A stretch of 64,000 nt of DNA from Allacma fusca (Eukaryota; Arthropoda; Collembola; Symphypleona; Sminthuridae). Each line of letters opens with the position of its first letter. Within the stretch, counting starts at the first letter, position 1. Under the pieces are notes generated by a model. It saw only the letters and a list, made by a program, of their open reading frames with translations, did not search any database and had not been told where the DNA came from. The translations under genes and the position numbers were made by a program. The stretch lies in contig OX359247.1 in NCBI GenBank assembly GCA_947179485.1, positions 50,441,131 to 50,505,130 on the forward strand, given 5' to 3'. Of the stretch, positions 26,057-37,718 are shown in pieces.

Positions 26057-26771
26057 ATGAAGGGCACATTTACTTCAATAACTGCGATTGTAGCAAGTCT
26101 TGCAGCATTTAATAGGTATCACCCCACAGTTTAAAATTTACCAAACTAAATTCTCCATTTTACATGAATAATTATAATAATGTGCCGTGACAATGGATCC
26201 ACTATCCGTCGTTTCGTCTTCTGCCAGTTATAGACAAGGGGTTTCCTCAGCCCAAATCACCTGCTACGACTGTGTCCACACCGATTCAAAAGTACTGACT
26301 GAATTGCTGAATCTGGGTCCTAACAATAACAATCGATGCATTTATCCTCAAGATTTTGAGGCAAGGACTTGCACATTAACAAACAAGAATTCATGCTGCA
26401 GCGCGGAAGCCATTATAAATTATCCTGGTGTAGAAGCCAAAATTAAATTCCGACGTTGCTGCCAAAACCATCAACCAACCGGAGGAAAATGTCGGCGTGA
26501 GGATAATTATCTCATAAATTCAGTAGATATAAACAACGAAACAGTCATTCAATTTCAAGGTTATCCTCCAACTCCAGTGATTCCTGGCGGTCAGTCTCCA
26601 GTCACAACTCTTGAGAAAATTGCAGTCTGCTACTGCAAGGACCATAGTAACTGCAATTCCCAGCCATTTGCAGAGATGCCAAAGTATTCTGGTGCACATG
26701 ATCCGGGTCATTTATTTAGCTCAATTTTGAATGTTGCACTAATGAACATGGTGAACCTTATTTTAAAATAA
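26057..26771 (+). CDS. Ly6/uPAR (three-finger fold) GPI-anchored protein
   Basis: Two exons, 26057-26115 and 26228-26771, joined in phase across a 112-base intron (donor GTATCA, acceptor CTGCCAG), give 200 residues. Exon 1 encodes a signal peptide (MKGTFTSITAIVASLAAF); mature protein probably begins near QITCYDC. The body carries the Ly6 pattern: CYDC at the start, paired Cys in the middle (NSCCSA, RRCCQN), and CYCKDHSNCNS at the end, the CxC...NCN closure typical of the family. A hydrophobic tail (LFSSILNVALMNMVNLIL) fits a GPI-attachment signal. In arthropods such proteins act at the cell surface in septate junctions, sleep/channel regulation and neuronal signalling; the exact role here is unknown. 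The longer frame starting at 26187 is an intron artefact. It is convergent with the next gene, about 140 bases away. Confidence 0.85.
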
Positions 26772-26912
26772 TCACAAGTAAAGTGAAGAACTACAATTAA
26801 ATATAAAATGGATATATTTATAAATCGATTATGGATAGCTCCTTCTTACAAATTGAAACTAAAATAATGGTAAATTATTTAATTCCATTGTTCAACTAAG
26901 TGAAAAAAAAAA

Positions 26913-28651
26913 TCATCTTGAGGGAATGTACAATCCATGTGTGTAAATTGGTATGGTATTTTGAAAACGAACCCGTGTGATTTCTGTCATATCCTGAGCA
27001 TTTAAAAATAATAAGAAGTGAGGGGAGCCCTTCCGTGTAGCGCAGACACCACAAATAAGAACCCCATCATCCTCCTCATGTCCCTCAGGGTTAGGGACGA
27101 AGGTGGCCTCATTAATAACACAATTCTTTTCCTTCCAAATTCGATGCTCTTTTTCCTCCACATCAAATTTAATCAAGGAATTCGCATAAGGCCCTCTTGT
27201 AATATTACCAGTACCATAGCAGTACCGGTACTTCCTGGTTACATACTCATGATTCGGACAAACTCCCGTCACCCCACGCTCGGAAATTGTTTCCGGTCTG
27301 AGGATAATCTCTTCCGGAACCTCCCTTTCAGAGCGATAATCATTAAAATCTAACACCGGCTCCAGAGGGATTTTAAACCTTTGAATCGCACCTTGCTCAT
27401 TAGTTCGAGCCACAGGAAGATCATTGCGAAGGTTCGACACTGTCGTGTTATGAATAGGTTCCATACCTGGGGCCGTAACCAAATCAATGACAATATATCC
27501 GTCATTGGTCTCATAACAGTTGATGTAATGAATGTAGACGAAGCCTGCGTCCGACACAATCTTACTCCGAAGAACTTTCCCAGTGTGTCTGTCAATAATA
27601 TGAAACTGATTCCTAAAGTCCGGGAACCAATCCGCAAGGTCCAAGAGACAGTAGTGACTTCCCGTCAGAAGGTAACTCACGTACTTGCCCAGATTCAGAA
27701 ATGCGGGGGATTCTATAACAATAATGAAATTGTCAGTTATACCAAAACTAGTGCAAGAACTTAGGAACATGGGTTCCTTGCTCCCAGGGACTCTTGTTAT
27801 TATTTCTGCCCTTTTGAAAATATCTTCGTCCCTAGGATCTGGACTGATTTTCAAAATGACATGACGAGCTCCTATTGTGGCTCCCGCTTCGACCCCAATG
27901 TTAAAAATACTTCCGTCCTTGCCCACATAAGGATGAGCCGCAAAGGATTGGAGATCAAATAGTTTTTTTGAACTGTACTTCTTTTTAATTTCTAGTGTGG
28001 TTTTGTCAATGCTGAACAAATACGTTTGACCATTGGAGACGAAGATTTCCTTCCCAAGGGTGAAAATACCATGATTGGCATTGTCGGATATTACTGGTTG
28101 CTGTCAGAACAAAAAGAAATCTGTATTAATAATTTGTCTAAAGAAATAATACGTGATTTTACGCGTTAAATATCCTGGATTGGATATTTACAAGTAATAA
28201 AAAAACTCACTGGAACTTTGAACTTGGAAAGGTACCCTTGGGTAGGGTCAGAGGAGGATTTGGTCCCATATTCCGGTAGAACAGTCCTTCCAGCTTGGGA
28301 AGCTTTTTGATAGGCATCCGATTGTACAATCGTCTTGTAAAAACTGACTTTATCTCTGCCAATGACAAATTTCCCAACTACTGCATAGCCATCAGCTATA
28401 TGGTTCACAGAAAAATTTTCCGTTATATCAAAAACACCAGGACCGTTGAATAGAAATGTTCCTTGAAGCCACTTGGGAAGCTTTTCTTTTAAACTGATAA
28501 TTTCAGGTTTTGGCATATCTTTATGACTCTGAAAAATATTTGCAAATGTGAAATTACTTGCTTGGGCCATTGTCACTTTAAAAGATATGGGGGGATTAAG
28601 AAGTTTTCTACTGAATGGAAAACTTCGTAGAATATGCTCCACTTGATTCAT
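26913..28651 (-). CDS. Carotenoid-oxygenase-like protein lacking one iron-binding His
   Basis: Two exons, 28651-28211 and 28100-26913, joined in phase 0 (donor GTGAGT, acceptor TTCTGACAG), encode 542 residues, the usual length of the BCO/RPE65/NinaB family. Family landmarks appear in order: LFNGPGVF and NHIADGYAVV near the N-terminus; AHPYVGKDGSIFN (first iron His); IHYINCYE (third His, HxxN form); EATFVPNP..EEDDG (second-shell Glu and acidic loop); and THGLYIPSR at the end (fourth His). The second His, normally in a HSFG(L/M)T motif, is replaced: the protein reads SCTSFGIT, with Thr at that place. Enzymes of this family cleave or isomerise carotenoids or retinoids with a four-His non-haem iron. 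With three His left, activity may be lost or altered. It is divergent with the paralogue at 29949. The start is the first ATG in frame; a GTG lies just upstream. Confidence 0.85.
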
Positions 28652-29948
28652 GGTCACTCGTATTTCACTGACTGGAGATAAGTCAGTTTGAGCATAGTGA
28701 AATTGTTCGTATTAAATCCAAGTAATTTTTTTTAATACAGGTGTATACAGTGTAGGGATATGTGGCAATATCATTTAAGAAATCCGGTTTGGAGACTTGA
28801 TAACGAGCCTTGCTCCCCCATAAAAAAGCAGCAAAAACGCTTTTATGCATTCTATCATATTGAGACTGTGAGAGCGCGATATTTATTTAGTACATATTAA
28901 ATTCAGAACATTGCACAGTGTGGGCAAAAACTCATAGTTTTTCCACGATGAAGCAATGCACGCACAAACATACACTTAAATGAACCTTATGTTGCTTGCA
29001 GCTCTTTTCATTTTGATTGCTGTAATCATCATATCTGTAAGACTTGTTTCATGTAATTTCTGAAGTTTCAATTTTCAGATATTCCCAACATACATAAGCT
29101 GCCTTGGTTTGGTGTGTATGAGTATCAAGGTTTCACAACAAAGTTATGCGATACTTATTAAAGTATCTACATATATATTTTATAATCTATGATGATTACA
29201 GAGTTGAGTTTTAGGAAAATATGGCGAATTCCTTGAAATATTACACAAAAAAATCAGAATAATTCCGAACTAATCTGCACGAACTACACTTATCCAATCC
29301 TATTTGTTCGTGTATAATGGAATTAACCGCAGGTGTACATCCTAAGTACTCTAAATTTTCCCTTCAAAATCAAGGGTTGCATCGTTCCTTTAGGACTCGT
29401 TAAAATATATCATGAAGTACCTTGAAAAAATGCAATTATAATTAATTAAAACTTATATGGTTCGATGGCATTCACTTTTCCCGCTTCCACTCACTTCCTG
29501 CTTCCTGCGTCACTTTCCCCCTAAAAATATTTTTGTTGTATAACCTTACTTATACTTGAATGAACCATGAAAACAAGATGCCTCAGGGATGATAAGATTG
29601 CTTGACTTAATTTAAATAAATCATAAAAATTGTCTCAAACAATATTGAATGTAATCAGGCCTTACCTGAGAATTCTGTATAAAAAATGAGAGTATCTATC
29701 AATGAACCTCGCTCTTGGATTCTAATTAAAACTTGGCCAGTTGAAAAATTTTCCTCACTAACAATAACTGGTTGATTCCTTTTTGATGACTCATGGGTGA
29801 TTAAATTAGTTCCGACCACAGTAGTAGGCAGCGAGAGAATAAGTTTCATTTTAAAAGTCACAGGTTATTGCATGTTTATAATTCAGCTAGAGACACACCC
29901 CGCATTTTCGTACCTCCATTACGAGAGCTCAAAATTTATAGACAAAAA
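28652..29948. promoter_or_regulatory. Shared upstream region of two divergent carotenoid-oxygenase genes
   Basis: About 1.3 kb between two head-to-head paralogues, so it must contain both promoters. Part of it (29245-29440) is a dispersed repeat also found around 55675-56740. A splice-acceptor-like AAGTCACAG lies near 29863, so the (+) gene may have an untranslated or alternative first exon here. No specific binding site can be named. Confidence 0.45.
29245..29440. repeat. Dispersed repeat, copy 1
   Basis: About 195 bases closely similar to 55675-55750 plus 56592-56720. In the second copy the sequence is split by an 841-bp hAT element; here the corresponding site (near 29305) is unoccupied. 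Confidence 0.75.
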
Positions 29949-31853
29949 ATGGAGGAAGCGGCATTTGATTCCAGTTTTTTATTCGCAAATGAAGAGGAAA
30001 CTGGGGATGAAGGTGAAACTGTGGAAATCCAAGGGAATTTTCCTGATTGGGTGAAGGGGACAGTTTTTACTTCGGGACCGGGAAAGTTTCACTTTAAAGA
30101 TTCGGGATTTTCAGTGAACCACTTTAACGACGGGTTTGGCATTATTTGCAAGCTTGCAATTTCTGAGAAAAAAATAACTATATGGAAGAAATTGGTCCAG
30201 TCAGATGCATTGAAAAAGGCAAATGTGGCTGGGAAGACTGTTTTAGCTGAGTATTATACATCGTCATCCACGGATGTGACCAAAAGTACTTTTGGGAGGA
30301 TTGTGACTCTAGTAGGTTTGATTTAGACTTGTTAAAAGAATTAAACTAAAACTTCAGCAAAGGAATCTTAAATTATGTGGAGCCAAATATATGGAGACAT
30401 TTCAAGTCCTAAAATCATTTCGTATTTATTCCTTTTCATATTTTTACACTATTCCCTCAGATACTGTTTTTATGTTTAGAACTTTGCAGAGTTGTTATTG
30501 GGTGAAGAAATTTGTACTCTGGAAAATTATTGCTGATATTACGTATTACTCAAACAACAATACAAAGTATTGGAACATTTTTAAAGTATAGGGTAATGCA
30601 TACTTATTTTGGATAATATTTTAAATAATATATTTATTTTATTGTCACAGGTGCCAGAAAGCACTGATAATGGGAACCACAGTATGTGTTACTTTGGGGA
30701 CCGAATTTACACATTAAATGGACTGGAATATTTTAGAGAGATTTGTCCCACAACTTTGTCCACTGGGACCAAGTACAATACCAACAAATTTGGATTGATG
30801 GGTCAGTCCCCTCATCCATTGGTGGATTACGACGGTACAATGTACAACCTTGGAACCATCATCACATCCACTGGATCCAAGGTGAAAGTTTTCAAATTCC
30901 CAGCTGTCAAACCGGGCGAGAACTTCAAGGATAATATAAAAAACATAAAAATGATTGCAACGTTGCCATCAAGTGGAATCACCTACGCCAGTTTCCAACA
31001 TACCTTTGGAATGTCTGAAAATTATTTTGTCGTGGTAAAGCAGCCGTTTGTTATCAATGCGAAAAAACTCTTTCGCTCTGTACTCACTGGAGGAGCTTTT
31101 AAATTTGAGGATTTTAATGAATGGCATCCCGAAGCAATTATTAATAGGTTTATTATTGTGGAGAAAAGTACCGGTAAAATTCACAGAAGAAAGATAATTT
31201 CATCGGAGCCGTTTTTCTTCCTTCATATTACTAACTGCTACGAGGAAAATAATCAATTAATACTGGATCTTCTGGCGCAACCCGACGATTCGGATGCTTT
31301 AAGAATGTTTCTAAAACCCATTATAGAAGGGGAATGTTGCAATGTAGTGCCCAGTGGAACACTCAAAAGATTCGTTTTACCATTGGCTGAGAATTTACAA
31401 GGTAGATTTGGGTCCGAAGCTTGTTTAGGGGCTGATGGAACTGTGACTGTCACAGGTGGTTGTATGTCTAAAAAAGGGTTGCAACACAGTCTTACCATTA
31501 ATCCAAATTATCGATTTAGAAAATACCGCTATGCTTATGGCAGCGCTGGGTTTTTCTTCCAAGGTCCGTATGCTAACAAAATAACCAAAATAGATTTGGT
31601 AACGGGGAAGGAGAGTTCGTGGGGAATAGGGGAGGATTGTATACTTGGGGAGGTCATTTTCATCCCTAATCCTGACGGTGTCGACGAGGACGATGGGATC
31701 TTGCTTTCAAGCGTTGCTACTGGCTTCCGTAATGGCGGTCAGCGTTATCCCGTTTTCATTGATGCAAAAACCATGGTAGAGGTCGGAAGAGCAGAATTGA
31801 AAAACCCGGTTTCTCATTATTGCCACAGCGTCTTTATTCCATCAATATTTTAG
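29949..31853 (+). CDS. Carotenoid-oxygenase-like protein (BCO/NinaB/RPE65 family)
   Basis: Two exons, 29949-30311 and 30651-31853, joined in phase 0 (donor GTAGGT, acceptor TTATTGTCACAG), encode 521 residues. All four iron-ligand His motifs are visible: SPHPLVDYDGTMYN, SFQHTFGMS, LHITNCYE and YCHSVFIPS. GEVIFIPNPDG..DEDDG supplies the conserved Glu and acidic loop, and RKYRYAYGS the strand before it. The expected function is oxidative cleavage or isomerisation of carotenoids/retinoids. The family's usual 'TE' second-shell Glu after the GD-Y strand is not evident in either paralogue (TLNGLEYF here), so this is a divergent branch. The ATG at 29949 was chosen because the longer frame upstream only opens at a TTG. 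An AATAAA lies near 32061, downstream of the stop. Confidence 0.88.
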
Positions 31854-32168
31854 AAATCCTCTTTACAAAAAATGCTGTTTGAATGATGGGGGGTTGAAAT
31901 GTCGTTCGTGGAGTTCCGTTTCGTTAAAATATTTTATTTTATTTTGAAATATCATCCCAATACTTAATTTTAACTATTTAGTATAACGATAATGTATTCT
32001 AGATCTTATAGCGTTGCCTGTCACTGGATATCATAGCTTTGCTTTGTGTTGATTCGACGGAATAAAACTATTAAATTTCATTAATACTCAAATAGATACA
32101 TACAATAATTTTCTGATTGTGAGTTTTACTTTTCTCGACCAGAAATCCTGTACCATCTCATGTACCAC
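31854..32168. other. 3' flank of the carotenoid-oxygenase gene
   Basis: AT-rich sequence with an AATAAA near 32061, probably 3' UTR and poly-A site of the upstream gene. It ends in the left target duplication of the hAT element. Confidence 0.5.
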
Positions 32169-32957
32169 TAGGCATTGGCATACCGATATAGCCATACGAT
32201 ATTATCGTCCATATCGTACATTTTTAGAAACGATATTGAACGATAATTATCGTAAACTTTGAACGATCTATCGGTCAGTTTCCATATCGTAAATACATGG
32301 TTCAATTTACAAAAACGGTTCACTAATGCGCTCACACGACCGCACTTGAAAACACATGCCTTGTAAACGTTAACTGCATCCTTGAAAATGCTAGGAAAAA
32401 CAATTTTAACGGTATTTAGGTACTTATTAAAAGGAGAACAGGAAGCACAGTGAACAGCGCAAATGTATATAGACCAGCGCGCGTGATTCTTTTATTCGCA
32501 TTAGTCAACGCTGCTGACGTGTCACTGGAAATAAAAGTGCTTTTATTTTGGTTCTGTCCTAATTAAATTAAAATGTCTACCCGAATTCGGATAAAATTGC
32601 AGTTTAATGCAACATCGTTACGTAGCAACTGGTTTCAAACCTGAACTATTCTGTTGACACAGCAACGAGTGGAGTCTCCGTTTTTATTGCTGAGCCATTA
32701 ATGAGCTACATTTTAATTTTAAAATTTAAAATTGGTGAGTATTACCAGTGACAGTATCATTACCTATGACAGGGAAATATCAAAGGGAAGGGATTTAGTT
32801 TTACGAACAGGGATTTTTAAAATCGGTGATCTTTTTTGGGCAGGGATTTTCAAATTTATTGACGTGTTTCAGGGAAATTTGTTATTCAAACGGATATTTA
32901 GATTGATTGTCCTAACTTGGCAGGGATTTGACGTCTTGTAGGGAAATTATTTTATTC

Positions 32958-33957
32958 CCCAGTCACTCGAAATGTATAGGATCCTACATGTAAAATCTAT
33001 AGGATAAAAGTATCTGATCTGCGGACGATATCTCAAACGATTTTCTTACAGGATCCTATACTATCCCATAGTTACTAGTCCCAACCTCGCATGGGATTTT
33101 CTCTAGTTGTCCTATAGTTGAAAATTTATTATTATCTTATGCGCTTCTCTACTTCTACTCCATTTTCCTCCAAAATTAAAACTACATAACCATCTTTACT
33201 ACAGTTAGCTTAATTTTTAGGCAATTGTAAATATTCTAAATATTTACAATTGTCTAAACAATTAAGCTAACTGCCATTACCGTTTTCATACATATACATC
33301 TCCTCAAATTGTCAATAGTAATACACCCTACACTGCAGTTCTATGTGGAAACAGCATGTAACACTACAAAATAAAATTGCAGCCACAAGTAAATAATTTC
33401 ACGTATAAATTGAAAAAAAGAACAATAACAATCACACACTGGTTATATTTTCCGCTTGTCTTACTGTTACTAATTGTAAGTTCAAATTGAAACAATCCAA
33501 AGAACAGGTAAGTCGATTTGGTGTTCATCACAACCAAAGAACATGTGAATGACAACTGCTGTTGATTAAGTATGGCGAATTTGGCGGTTATAATATATGT
33601 CTTGTACAAACGATGAGGAGCGCAGAATCCTTGTCAAAGCAAGTACAGGATTTTTTTAAAAATGTCCTATGGTACCCGAAACCATAGGACTTTTCTGAAA
33701 ATGTCCTATAGTACTCGAACTTGCAGGATATGCGGCACCCAACTTATAGGATTTCTTTAAAAACTTCCTATGGTACCCCCAGCTTATAGGATTTTTCTGA
33801 AAACTTCCTATGGTACCCTATCTTATAAGAATCGCGTGCCAGTTTCTGACGAGCTGAATGATTTCTATAAGATCCTATATGGCTTGTGGGATTTCTGGTA
33901 CATTTTCTCACAGAACTTGCATCCTATAGGAATCCCATACAGTTTGGAGTGACTGGG
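32958..33957. mobile_element. Nested MITE with CCCAG ends and 2-bp duplication
   Basis: The left end CCCAGTCACTC is the exact inverse complement of the right end GAGTGACTGGG, and matching TGTATRGGAT follows inside. The dinucleotide TC flanks both sides. The outer hAT sequence resumes on either side with its CAGGGA motifs. The inside has many CCTATAGG-like motifs, a hairpin at 33203-33272 and about four imperfect 50-base repeats (33646-33830) containing TCCTATGGTACCC. The CCCAG terminus and 2-bp duplication match the two large elements at 49468 and 57070. Confidence 0.8.
33203..33272. repeat. Near-perfect hairpin (inverted repeat)
   Basis: Arms of about 32 bases, AGTTAGCTTAATT...CAATTGTAAATAT and its complement, separated by about three bases, in the middle of the CCCAG MITE. 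It has no run of T after it that would suggest a terminator. Confidence 0.9.
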
Positions 33958-34277
33958 TCAGCAGGGAAAATCAGAAATGATCTTCCAGGGAGATTTACAA
34001 AAACCCGACCCCTGCCAAAGTTCTTTGATAATATTTGGACCAATGAATTTTAGTGGAACGTTTTATCAAAAATATTAGTAATAAAGCGAGTACTTAATTA
34101 ATCACTAATACTTCGGCAGTTTTGGTCGATTATTTTTGCATTTTCTATTATTAACCGTCGCGTTTCAAAGTGAAACAAATATCGTTATATCGTCCTTCGA
34201 TATCGTTATCGTCATTTTTGGTGTGAACGATAACGATATTAACGATATTTCAAAAATGACCGATATGCCAATGCCTA

Positions 34278-35384
34278 TGTACCACACAACTGGCATATAA
34301 CCAAATAAAGCCAATTTACCACAGAAAGCTCGCATATTGCAAAAAACTTGTATAGTGAATAAATTTTTACGTAAACCAAAGATATGACTGAGCATACAGT
34401 ATTTTTATATTTTTGAATTTATGCGAGCATAACCAAAATTAATACATTTTAAATGGGATATAAAAAAGATGTTTAAACTTGCATTTACCAAAGTGTATGC
34501 ATGTACTTATTTCGCATACCAACATGCACGAATCCATACTATCTATAATGCATTGTATGTGACCTTTTTTACCTACGGTATATTCAAAAGCGTAAAATAT
34601 TTCATGTTTGTAAATTATGGACCCAGATGTCACTTTGGACTAAGATTCACTAATATCAAAATATATATACATAGTATCAAACTGGACTTACCAAAACCTG
34701 TACATTCTTCTTGATTTTTTATAAACATTTAAATTACTTATAGTAATTATAACAATTTTAAAAATTACAACACTAAATGAACAGGCAATTAATTGCAGAA
34801 TTGTGCAAGTAAAATACAAACTGTCACATGATTAAACGGAGGTAGCGATTGAAACAATTAACCATACTTTGTAAGAGAACAATGCACATAAGGTCTACAG
34901 TGTGTACAGGGACAATCCTCGTGATTATTACTGTATATACTCTACAGCTATTAAAGCCTAATGGCTTTTTGGGACATCTTGTTTTTAGTGCCTAAATGTG
35001 AACTTGTTGCAGTTTACAATAAAATCGGTAAGTAGTGAATTATTATAACTTTTTTACGGCAAGTACTTACTGCAATTGCATGTGTTACAATTTCTGTCGA
35101 GCTTAACTTGTACTTGCAAGCATTTAAATCATTTCGAATTGCAGGTATTAAGTGAACAGAAATAATTGAACTTGCACCAAAAATCTAACAGTAATTACTT
35201 GGGCTTTAAATTTAGTGTAATAAGTATTTACTAAATTTAAAACTAAAGTGATGGCTCGCTCGACTCTATGCTGGTTGCAATAGGTATTATATTGAGTGTC
35301 ACATATGTACATATACGTAGATACGTCGATATATGAAATCAATACGCGGATATGTACATATTATTTAACCCTTCGAACCCTAAT
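34278..35384. other. Intergenic region 3' of a Gr gene
   Basis: No gene. The part from about 35186 is duplicated at 56726-56931 downstream of the paralogous Gr gene, so it belongs to the same segmental duplication. Confidence 0.55.
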
Positions 35385-36954
35385 TTAAAGGTTCTTGATT
35401 TGAGCCAAAACAATGAAGTAAGTGGTGACAGTTGCGGCAACCTGAAATATTAATTAAGCATTCTAAATTAAAAGTTGCTCATAAGCTCATTGCAATCAAA
35501 GTATAAACTTACAGATGTTATAAACCCTCTATTCAAGGTATAGAACCCTGCAGGCGAAATCCTGGGGGGTGATGCCGAAATTTTTGTGATCAGTAGTTGG
35601 AGCTGAAGATCACAACATGCACGCAATTTAATACATCGAAATTAATAATGAATATTATGGAATTTTGTTAACTAACATTTTGTGCCACCCGTTCAGGCTG
35701 TTTGTTCAAAGCTTCTATTTCCGCTATATCCAACAGATTCAAAGCCTGAATATCGTACAAAAATACAGAACTTCACCGTGCATGTTCGATTTAAAACAGA
35801 AATACTCAACTGAAAGGCTGTCAATAATATAAGAAATTTACTAAATTTAAAATAAATAATTTTACCTCTTCTTCCATACTACTACACACATTGCATATGG
35901 AATGTAATAGGTATATACAGATCAATAATGTTAGGAACTGATGTGGAACAATAGAATAGGAAATACTTGGTGCGGATGTATTCTGATTTCTAGACTGAAC
36001 TATCACGAATATGAAAAAATAAATTGTAGCCAGAATGGAATACATAAATGTCGGAATTTGGGAAAAAAGTCGAAACCCGAAGGTGGAATTTGCTTCTTTG
36101 ACTAGTTTTAAACACTTATCATAATTTGAAAAAAACTTTGTAAAGTCGTCATCACCGGTTGTATGCTCAGAACGTTTCATGAGAAGCTCGGCCAAGATCT
36201 GGTTTAATTCATGCAGAAACTTTTGAATGATTTGAAAACATATTGTAGCTAGTAAAGCCTGAAAGAGGTACATTGCGAAGGCAAAATTCCAAATGTAATT
36301 GAGAGTAACATTTGCTACAGATATATCGCCATCTCCAGGGTGTTTCGTCGTAAGAGTTCGCAGTAATGCACCCACCATCAGCACAAGAAAAGTAGTAAAT
36401 ACGATCATTATTATTTTGCTCTTCGATTGCATTTGACTTTTAAAGGTCAAGCGTTGATTTTCATTACAATATATGTCCTGGTAAAGTGCTTCTAGATTTG
36501 TCCAAAACCTTCGAAAGGATTCTCGAGAGTAAAATAAATTGATGGTGACAACAATATTGTTAATTAGAAATACGACACCTTGACTTGTGATAACCAAAAT
36601 ATCCAGAGTTACTTCAGTTATGCTAGAGACCCAGTTTTGGTTGGAATTGAAAAACCAAAAAAATCTTAAAACTATAAACAAGTTAAAGAAAACAGTGTAC
36701 CAGGCAGCAAAACTCCTCAGAGTAAAGACCAGCTCGGAACAATTTTCCCTAGTATTAACAACAGAAAATGGAAACTGTCCACAAATTTTGAGAATAGAAA
36801 ACGCAGGATTCATTACTCTAAACATGTACTTTGTTTCCTCAGAAGCTATTGATACTTCTGGGCTTTTAAAACTATTACTCATTTTCCAGGCGGCAATTTC
36901 CTGAACATGTGTAAAGGTTGGTTTTGATACAGTTGAAAATGCTTTGGGCTTCAT
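35385..36954 (-). CDS. Gustatory receptor (insect 7TM chemoreceptor superfamily)
   Basis: Four exons, all phase 0: 36954-35866, 35745-35677 (69 nt), 35602-35513 (90 nt) and 35441-35385 (57 nt), with consensus splice sites, giving 434 residues. The long exon carries at least six hydrophobic segments (for example FFNLFIVLRFFWFF, IIMIVFTTFLVLMVGALL, LFQALLATICFQII, FMYSILATIYFFIFVIV). The short exons supply the Gr C-terminus: GFYTLNRGFITS, then VAATVTTYFIVLAQIKNL, which has the TYhhhhhQ signature of the family. Gr proteins are ligand-gated cation channels of taste neurons with an intracellular N-terminus; the ligand here is unknown. The ATG at 36954 (MKPKAF) was chosen because it is shared with the paralogue at 63787; upstream in-frame codons lack ATG until a TTG. 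It is intact and nearly identical to the gene at 56932-63787. Confidence 0.88.
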
Positions 36955-37718
36955 GTCTACTCTATTCAGCAGTCTAAAAGCGGTTGTATATGAGCTAGTG
37001 GGGAAAGAATTATTCAGACAGAGTAGTAACAACAGACACTTGTCTATGAGCAGTTCCTCCTGGTAATATTGAACTATGATTATTAGGAAGTGCATGAACT
37101 TAGCTGATGGATAAATTTGAATACCATTATGTGCCAGTGAGTGTTTAACGTATAAATATTGCAACTTAAGTTGATCAATATGTTCTAAGCATGAGTCAAT
37201 AATACATGCTCTAAGAAATTAGTTTCATCACAATGATTTATTCCGACAAAATTCTCTTATTTTTGGCCGATTTTCTACGATTCAAATTTGTAGACACAAA
37301 TAGAAGAAAAACTGGGCATGAATTGGAAACAATAAAACATTCAAGGTAATGTACTGTAACAGTTCTACTCCATAGGTTCACGCTTCTACGTATGTATACT
37401 TATTGCTCTGAGAAATTAGTTTCACGACGATGACGAAACAGCAAATCAAGTAAACAATTAAGTAAAAGTTTAAAACATAATTCTGATTGAACCCCTGTGA
37501 TGTTCAGACTCTACGTTTGACTTTGTCGGGCTTTTCATCCATGAATCTTCGAGATTATTTTCATCAACTTCTGTGTGCTCTGCATTCATAAACGTATAAT
37601 TACATGTACGCACCCGGGTAATTGTACTCCCAATTTTGATGCAGGTGTATACATTTCTTCGAAAATAATAAAATTATTGTTTTTTAAATACTTGTTGTAC
37701 AAAAAACAACCTTCAGAA
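36955..37718. other. Intergenic spacer between two Gr genes
   Basis: Upstream of the Gr gene at 35385 and downstream of that at 37719. The first 200 bases stay open in the receptor frame and are also conserved beside the paralogue (63790-63900), which recent duplication alone explains. Confidence 0.5.

Larger units (their letters stand above)
32169..34277. mobile_element. Non-autonomous hAT-like element with 8-bp duplication
   Basis: The ends TAGGCATTGGCATACCGATA and, reverse-complemented, TAGGCATTGGCATATCGGTC form the inverted repeat. It is flanked on both sides by the identical octamer TGTACCAC (32161-32168 and 34278-34285). Many CGATA/TATCG motifs sit near both ends. The interior has repeated CAGGGAT(T) motifs and no transposase frame. 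A second element, 32958-33957, is nested inside it. Confidence 0.9.

Noticed and set aside
26187..26230. ATG at 26187 as the start of the Ly6-type protein
   Set aside because: It lies in the intron of a better model whose exon 1 supplies a signal peptide and joins in phase.
34439..34714. Overlapping opposite-strand frames in the intergenic region
   Set aside because: Both are short, start in AT-rich DNA and have no family resemblance or splice support.
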